This document shows positions 57,923 through 64,000 of a DNA stretch of 64,000 nt, one piece after another. The notes beneath the pieces are model-generated. The model was given only the letters and a program-made list of their open reading frames with translations. It searched no databases and had not been told where the DNA came from. Location: contig BPQB01000059.1 in the NCBI GenBank assembly GCA_019973155.2, positions 142,272-206,271 on the forward strand. The letters are read 5' to 3'. Position numbers and translations under genes: made by a program. The first letter of the stretch is position 1; every line of letters begins with the position of its first letter. Source of the DNA: Phanerochaete sordida (lineage: Eukaryota; Basidiomycota; Agaricomycetes; Polyporales; Phanerochaetaceae).

Positions 57923-60900
57923 TTGTCCGAGGCGTAGTTGTCGATCAATGCTTGTCTCCTAGATTATGCGTCTTTTGGTGAGCATCGTCTCGTCTTCGCG
58001 CCGACCGCTTTTGAGCCGTGATCTGGGAGCTGACCGTGCTTTGTAGTGACTGCAAACGCCTGTCGAGCACACATTTTCATAAGACGTTCTAGCGACGTTC
58101 ACATGATGCTTCACGAACTCTACTCCGAATGCGCAGGAAATATCTAGCTCGGTGAGATAGCTACAAGTGGGAATTTGTCACGCCCGTGCACTTGCGAATG
58201 GCCATATGAACCTCGAGTCTCACCCCCAGCCCGACTGCTCTACGTCACAAGGACTCACGCCTCCAGATACTCGTAGAACAGGCTTACTACGTAAGCATTT
58301 GCCTCGCGAAGGCTACAGGACAGGCCCCGAATTGGAGCGCGGTGGCTGACGCGCCATGTTCGCCACCGGGATTTGCCGGCACCGCTGTCAACCTCGACCG
58401 ACGCTTCTCTCGCGATGCGCCGCCGGACTGCTCTTGTCAGCTACGTCATCCGCCACTTCCTATGACACGACACGGCGGTATATAAGGCAACCCCCCGTCT
58501 GTCAGCCCGCGCACGTCCTTTCTCCCTTTCCCCATCTTCCCCGACTTCCCCTCGCAGCGTCCCCTCGCCCCCTTGCCTCCCGTCTCTCTTCGCCCCCGCG
58601 GACCGTTCACGTCCAGATACCATGCACTCATGGCGCATACTTCTGGCGTCCACGGCTCATCGTTTTGAAGGCGGGTGGAGATAGTACGTGCAGCTCGTTT
58701 CTACGCCCACCATGTTGTTACTGACGGCGCCTACTAGACAATGCCCGCCACGCCGCCACAAACCGCGGATTCATCGAAGATAACCATTGGCCACTGGAGG
58801 ACCCTACCAAGCGAAGGCAAGGTGCATCCTCATGGCCGTCTGCGATCTTCGCTGTCGCATGACGACACGGTGGCGACCCTTCGCCGGCTCGTGGTCAACT
58901 CCAATGGTCCGAGCTTCCAAGCCTCCATCTCGGCGACTATCGCGCAACATCCTCGCTGTCAGAGCATTTCCATCTGTACGACACAGGCCTTCATCAGTTC
59001 ACCTAGCTTGAATCCTGGCGCGCGGTGTCGTAACCGACACGCGACTCTATGCTTCCTGTTCCAAAGGCGACATGGCAGTCTCCGTACTAATAACACAAAA
59101 CGCAACACGCTTTCGTGCCGGACCGCCTACTTATATCCTAGGCCGCTGGCAACACTCCATCGCTTTGTTGGGCCGCGCTTTGTACGGCGTCTTCTGTGCG
59201 GCGCCGCCGCGTTGACGCCGCTGCAAAGCAAATCTCTCCCCATCTCCGTCGTATCATCCCCGATCCGTTCACCTTCCTGTCTTCTTGCTGTTCGAGCTCG
59301 GCGGAGGCACACCTGGCCTGTTGCACAAAGGATGTGAAATCCAGGATGTCTAATTCAACCAACTGTCCACCATGTTTCTACCAAATCGACAACCGTGCTG
59401 TCCATGCGCTCATTAATGCCCCAAGATCCTTCTTGTACGCCTCTCACATCCCTTGATCTCGCGCTACGATCTCACTTACACATTCTTACATCGCAGTCGA
59501 TAACAAGCTATAAGCCTTCGGGAGTACGAAGCTTGCAACTCAGTGACAGAGATATGCGTCTTATTACCCTTCTGTGACCTTCGTCGTCTCGCTCTCTTGC
59601 CAATCGGAAACAACTCCCATATCAAATTCACCTGGGCAGCATGATAACGGTCCTGCAATCGTCCTTTGTGGCAGGTGAGTATCTTTATCTCGGCTCATGC
59701 AAGCACGCGCTCACGCGACTGTAGACTCGGACCCTTGCCTGATAGCGTTGCTCGATCATCCGTGCTCGTCTCCCTGGCGCAGGACCACGAGTTCCATATA
59801 CCGTAAAGATCAACAGCTTCATTGCTCTTAACCCTCGCAAGACTCTCACCGTTGACGAACGGACGCCCTCGGCCGTAACTCTAGTTCCAAAAAATCTACC
59901 ACTGCGGCGCGAACGCGAGGCATGCTCTGGCCCTGTCACAGCATAGTCAGGGCAATGTGTCACCTGAGGCGTATCTGAGGGCATAGTCGCTCGAAGAGCC
60001 GACACAGTGGGGCGCGCCTCCAGCAGCCCTGTGACCCTCGGACGAGGATACTGGCGAAGCCCCTGCGAGCGGCAAGCACGCGACCACAATGAGGGCGTTT
60101 CGCGTCTTGCACGATTGCTCGAGTCCAAGGGCCACAATTTCAAAGATGACGATAACGATGTCTCCCTGAGAGCCTCCCAGCAGACGCGACGAATCACGAA
60201 AGTAACTCGTCCTATGGCTGGAAAATCCACTTTTATCTGCCGCGCCTGCCGACGACGGGTGGGGCAAATATACAGCGCACTACTTGTAACTTGGCGTCAT
60301 TCGTTGCGCAGTGAGCCAACGTTCCGCCTCCCCAACAGATAGAATGAGAAGATGTGCAGATTACCTGGCGCGCACTGTCACGCTCTGCAAGTCCCGAGTC
60401 CCGACCCCGACGTCATAACAGCACCCGCGCAGGCAGCCGCCCGAGCTTCTGCGATAAATTTGCCAGTCGGGGGCGTGGTGGCTGGCATCGCCGCGGCTCA
60501 TCGCGCTCCGTTCTCGTCCGCACGCGCGAATAGATGACGCCATGGCGTGCGCGAAAATCGATGGGTGCGGGACGAGCGGGACGAGAGGATGCGGACGCGG
60601 TCGGCGTAACGGCGTCGTACCGCCGCGCGTCGTCATCGCTGGGGGCCACGACGACTGCGCCAAGTGCCGGCCGGACTCACATCGCGCGTGCCTGCCGACG
60701 CGGCGAAGGGCGAGAGTGGAGCCGGATGGGCGTGGTGGCGTCAGCGTCTCGTCAGCGTCTCGTCAGCGTCGCACCGCCGCGAACTTTGCGCCCGTCGGCA
60801 ACCGTCGGTCGGCCCAGGAACGGCGCATGACGGTGGAGCGGCACTCACCCGAGACTGCGAGATCACACGCCGGCACACAGCCCGAGGGAACGTTCGTGGT

Positions 60901-61460
60901 GCATGTGCATGTAGTGCTATGTATGGTATTCTGCGGACGGACTAGGTGGTAGATACATGTGGTGCGGATGTGTATGATGGAGCGGGCGCGGTGGTATGCG
61001 TGCTAACCCAAGAACTAGATGCAGATGCGCGTGCGGATGCGGGTAGTTTTGCGAGTGGGGTGTATAATGTAAAGTACGGTAGGTATGTAGATGAGGTGTA
61101 TGCGGGAGATGGTGATGAGGGAGAGAAACACAAGAATGAAGAAAGAAAGCCGAGGCGGATAGATACAGCGATGCCCCTGGCGAGTTTTGCGAATGCGACG
61201 ACCTTTTGTTCCGAGGAGAGGGAGAGGAGAGACGTTTTTGCTACAGATCCGTTGAGGGAGACGAGAGCGGCGAAACAAGCGGCGGTTTTGCGACGAGGGG
61301 CGGTGGTGGCGAGTGATGGTATGCGACGAGTGCAGGGGTATGTGTGTTGAGACGAAAGCGTGGTGCGGTGCGGTCTATCCAATGCGAGTGATGAGAAGTG
61401 GCGGGAAACGATGCTTTTGATGCGGGCAGGCAGCGGCAGCGGCAGCGGTGGTCGTCACAA
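57923..61460. other. 3.5-kb gene-poor region
   Basis: No gene model closes convincingly here. A good TATA box at 58489 is followed by a pyrimidine-rich leader, suggesting a transcript (listed separately). The 59.0-60.3 kb part has no coding character. The 60.54-60.93 kb part is GC-rich with a short internal duplication (GTCTCGTCAGC repeated near 60750). The 60940-61460 part is the probable 3' flank of the Ecl1-type gene. Confidence 0.45.
58489..58495 (+). promoter_or_regulatory. TATA box of an unassigned transcript
   Basis: TATATAA sits at 58489-58495, followed by about 110 bp of C/T-rich sequence, the usual structure of strong fungal promoters and leaders. The first ATG is at 58621. A GTACGT donor at 58684 and CTGAC...CTACTAG acceptor at 58738 fit an intron, but no long frame follows. 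Confidence 0.4.
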
Positions 61461-62972
61461 TCATCGCAGAGCGAGGCCGATGGCACGCGAGGCGACGCCG
61501 CGCCCGCGCTCCCTCGCCTTGAGCCCGCTCCTGCCGTTGCCGTACCCTGGTGCGTTCCCGTGGTATGCCTCGTCCAGCTCGTCCACCCTCCTGCGCCCGC
61601 GGATCGTCCTCTCAAAGTCCTCCCTCGACAACTCAACGGCCTTCTCGTCGCTCGTGTCCTCGTCGTCATCGTCTTCGCTGCTGCTGGCGACGGCGCAGTC
61701 GCGGAGGCCGCGCGTGAGGGCCTCGACGAACTCGTACTTGGGCTTGCGCTGCGGCGAGCTGTTGCGGCGCGCGGTGCCGGCGCCGGCGAGCGCGATGACG
61801 GGGCTGCTCGAGACCCACTCGGCGACCTTCTCGACGCTGTCGAGGCGTGCGCGCTGGGCGGCAGAGAGGTGGCGCGGGGGCGAGCGTGCGGCGGAACGGC
61901 GGCTGGAGGAAGAGCGGGCAGACGGGTCGCGTTCGCGGCGACGTCCGCGTCCGCGCGCGATCGGGCTTGTGGCGGCGGTCGCGGCGGTCGTCTCGATGTG
62001 TGCCTCGGCGTTGGTGAGCACGACGGTCGCGTGCGAGACCTTGGGCGTCGTCGGGGACGCGTGCAGCGAGCGCGAGAGGGCGTGGAGCGCAGACGGCGTG
62101 CGGCGCGGCGACGAGGACGCAGCGACCGACGAGCTCACCGAGCTGCCCTGGAGCAGCGAGAAGTAGGCGGGCAGGCTCGTGCGCTTGGCCTTGCGGCGTG
62201 CCGAGGCATCGTCTTCGTGGAGGGAGAGCTCCGAGATGCAGACGGAGGAGGCGTCGTCCTCGGTGCTGGCGTAGAACGGCGACGGGAGGCCGCGCGACAT
62301 GCCGAAGCTGGAGGCCGAGGCAGAGACTGATGATGCGATGCCAGACGAGTGTCGGTGGAGCATCGGTACGGTCGCGCGGTGGTTGGTCGACGACGGGCGG
62401 CGCGCGTAGAAGAGGCCGTACCCGGGTGACTTTGAGCCGTCGGAGAGCATATCGGGGTTCTCGGTGTAGAGGTAGGGGTCCTCCTCGTCTTCGTCGGTGG
62501 TGACGGCAGACCAGGCGGTGGACGATGCGGACGAGGAGATGGAGTATCGTGCGCGGTGTCCGAGTGTGGAAGGGACGAGTGCGGGGACGTCGAGGTTGCT
62601 AGACTTCATGGAGGTCACGTAGGGCGACGGGTGGGCGCTGCTGGTTGCACTGGAGAGCGAGGGCGACGCGCCGTCGAGGTTCTCGCACTCGTCGCTGCAG
62701 TAGACGCGACTAGAAGGGGGAAGAGGGGTTAGAACCGGGGTTTTGTTGAGGGGGGAAGAAGGCAAGTTTAAGTAGGGACGAAGTCGGAAGTTGGGCACGA
62801 GGCAGAGGGTGAGGCTCTGATCTGCGTGTGTGATAGGGCAGAAATGGAGTGTAATAGAGAAGATGGAGAGACTAAACGGTGGGGGATGAAAGAAAATGAA
62901 GAGTGCCTCGAGGACAACGTACCCATCGACTGGTCTGCCGCATTGTATGCATACTTCGGTCTCCTCGAACAT
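61461..62972 (-). CDS. Ecl1-family-like zinc-binding protein, large disordered form
   Basis: Exons 62923-62972 and 61461-62709 give 432 aa, phases closed; the 213-nt intron is long for this window. The spliced N-terminus holds CIQCGRPVDGRVYCSDECEN, a CxxC...CxxxC cluster like that of the short Ecl1/2/3 proteins (extenders of chronological lifespan) of yeasts. Almost everything after residue 30 is Ser/Arg/Ala-rich and disordered, with acidic Ser runs (SSSEDDDDEDTSDEK) and a basic end (ARERGRGVASRAIGLALR). Two semi-ordered parts are ALHALSRSLHASPTTPKVS and RARLDSVEKVAEWVSSSP. Regulatory, stress-related function is inferred only from the zinc cluster. Without the intron the Cys cluster would be broken, which supports the model. 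Confidence 0.8.
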   Translation of the reverse strand: MFEETEVCIQCGRPVDGYVVLEALFIFFHPPPFSLSIFSITLHFCPITHADQSLTLCLVPNFRLRPYLNLPSSPLNKTPVLTPLPPSSRVYCSDECENLDGASPSLSSATSSAHPSPYVTSMKSSNLDVPALVPSTLGHRARYSISSSASSTAWSAVTTDEDEEDPYLYTENPDMLSDGSKSPGYGLFYARRPSSTNHRATVPMLHRHSSGIASSVSASASSFGMSRGLPSPFYASTEDDASSVCISELSLHEDDASARRKAKRTSLPAYFSLLQGSSVSSSVAASSSPRRTPSALHALSRSLHASPTTPKVSHATVVLTNAEAHIETTAATAATSPIARGRGRRRERDPSARSSSSRRSAARSPPRHLSAAQRARLDSVEKVAEWVSSSPVIALAGAGTARRNSSPQRKPKYEFVEALTRGLRDCAVASSSEDDDDEDTSDEKAVELSREDFERTIRGRRRVDELDEAYHGNAPGYGNGRSGLKARERGRGVASRAIGLALR

Positions 62973-64000
62973 TGTGGTCGGGTAGAGGAGAGAGCGCGGG
63001 CCGTTGGCCGAGAGGAGTGTCTAGACCCGGAGGGGGCGTTCAGGACGCTGCGTACGTCGCGAAATGTGGTGTCGGGAACGCGGGGGGCGGTGAAGGGGAG
63101 GGGGCGGGCGCAGGGGCCCTGCTTTTATATCGAGACGTGACTCATGACTGCACAATTCGAGACACAGATCTCGCACGAAGGCGCGAGTCACGCAGCAGTC
63201 ACGGCGCTTCGTGCGACGCTTAAACGTGCCGTCGGAGCTTCCGCTTTGGGCTCGCTTCTCGCTTATTTCGTCACGCGTCACCCCAGGGCCCAGCCCAAAA
63301 GCAGAACGTGTGACGGTGACTGGTCTGTGAACCTTCTCCACCTGCGCGAGATCAGCTGCGCTCGATCTAATCTTATCTTATCGCATTTGTCGGGCACCGT
63401 GCCCAGCGCACGTTCCCTGCCCTCGGGCGTCCCCCTTTTCCCTCCCTTTTTTTGTGCTCACGCGAGCACTGTCGCAGTGCGCGAACGTGAAGGCCAGAAC
63501 GCCGACGTCCCCCGGCTCGATTTCTTCCGCACATCCTGAACGTGCCAAAATGTACACGCGCGACGGCTTCGCCGCTTCACCGTTGCTTGACCAGGCCCCG
63601 TATCTACGTTTCACGCCCAATCACGTTTGCCTCTAGGTCGAGACCATGTCGCCGAACTATTGTTGCGCAGTGACTGCCCAGTCGTGTCTAGTCGCAGGCT
63701 AACTTTCCGACCCCCGTTTTTTCGGCCTGCGCTTCCTGCATTCCCTGACTTCTCATCACGCCACAGGGACTCACGCTCGTGCATTCAGCGACCGGCTTCT
63801 GAGCAATTCTTAGCTTGCAGTTCGCAAGGATTCATACCGGCAGGGCACTTCGCATGCGATCTGCTTGCATTTCCACCTGAGGTTCCCCATTTCCGGGCCT
63901 TATCAGGCTCGGCGTCAGGACGATCCGGCGAGGCGATTGGGCTTGGATCTAGGCGATCTACGCGCTCTTTGGGATCTTTTGGCGAATTATGGGCCCACTG
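62973..64000. other. Intergenic, no gene seen
   Basis: The first 150 bp are the promoter and leader side of the Ecl1-type gene. The remainder to the window edge has no supported coding frame, RNA gene or repeat. TC-rich runs near 63430-63460 and 63715 could belong to a promoter of a gene beyond the window. Confidence 0.45.

Noticed and set aside
59685..60230. 181-codon minus-strand frame
   Set aside because: Low-complexity Arg/Ser/Thr content, no supporting splice context and no recognised motif.
60942..61382. 146-codon minus-strand frame behind the Ecl1-like gene
   Set aside because: Ser/Thr/Pro/Tyr low-complexity sequence downstream of the stop; best explained as 3' UTR.

Overview
The window is nuclear DNA from a filamentous basidiomycete, most likely an Agaricomycete. 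It is GC-rich, genes lie close together on both strands, and most are cut into several exons by short GT-AG introns of about 45-65 nt. The gene content fits (DUF1776, fused tryptophan synthase, WOPR regulator, Ecl1-type protein, F-box protein, fungal 7-TM families). Gene models were built by hand: frames were followed across splice sites, and exon sums were checked for divisibility by three. For most genes the phases close exactly, which supports the models strongly.

Layout. 1-2862: 3'-truncated unknown protein (-). 3344-5256: DUF1776 (+). 5648-10222: FAN1 nuclease (-). 10372-10453: tRNA-Ser(AGA). 10854-12749: ADE4 (-), head-to-head with 13269-15259 ATP2 (+). 15594-16626: unknown (-). 17061-28625: an island of three paralogous seven-TM receptor-like genes, two cyclic phosphodiesterase genes, a triple-KH RNA-binding protein and an arrestin-like protein. 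28694-29746: BRX1 (-). 29964-31041: RING-coiled-coil protein (+). 31226-33355: ADGF-type adenosine deaminase (-). 33628-35319: Csm1/Pcs1 (+). 35487-37933: asparaginase-ankyrin (-). 38378-40760: tryptophan synthase (+). 41102-44337: GID7/WDR26 (+). 46552-47854: elongin A (-). 49320-50261: WOPR factor (+). 50467-51114: Cwf18 (-). 51292-54105: GUF1 (+). 54258-55738: eIF2B beta (-). 56549-57922: F-box (+). 61461-62972: Ecl1-type zinc protein (-). Gene-poor stretches are 44.3-46.5, 47.9-49.3, 57.9-61.4 and 63-64 kb.

Most genes are conserved housekeeping functions: DNA crosslink repair, purine and tryptophan synthesis, oxidative phosphorylation, ribosome assembly, splicing, mitochondrial translation, translation initiation, and protein turnover through the GID complex. 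They form no pathway cluster.

The unusual part is 17-28.6 kb. A divergent pair (7-TM gene plus cyclic phosphodiesterase gene) occurs twice in mirror-image orientation around a KH-protein gene and an arrestin-like gene, and a third, more diverged 7-TM copy lies outside one arm. The 7-TM proteins carry a motif resembling the Ste2 (class D) receptor family, which would be notable in a basidiomycete. Having a candidate receptor family and a candidate arrestin in one duplicated island is the best lead for an undescribed signalling unit here. Other curiosities are a start codon split by an intron (ADE4), a 4-nt first coding exon kept in both phosphodiesterase copies, and a long charged C-terminal tail on FAN1.
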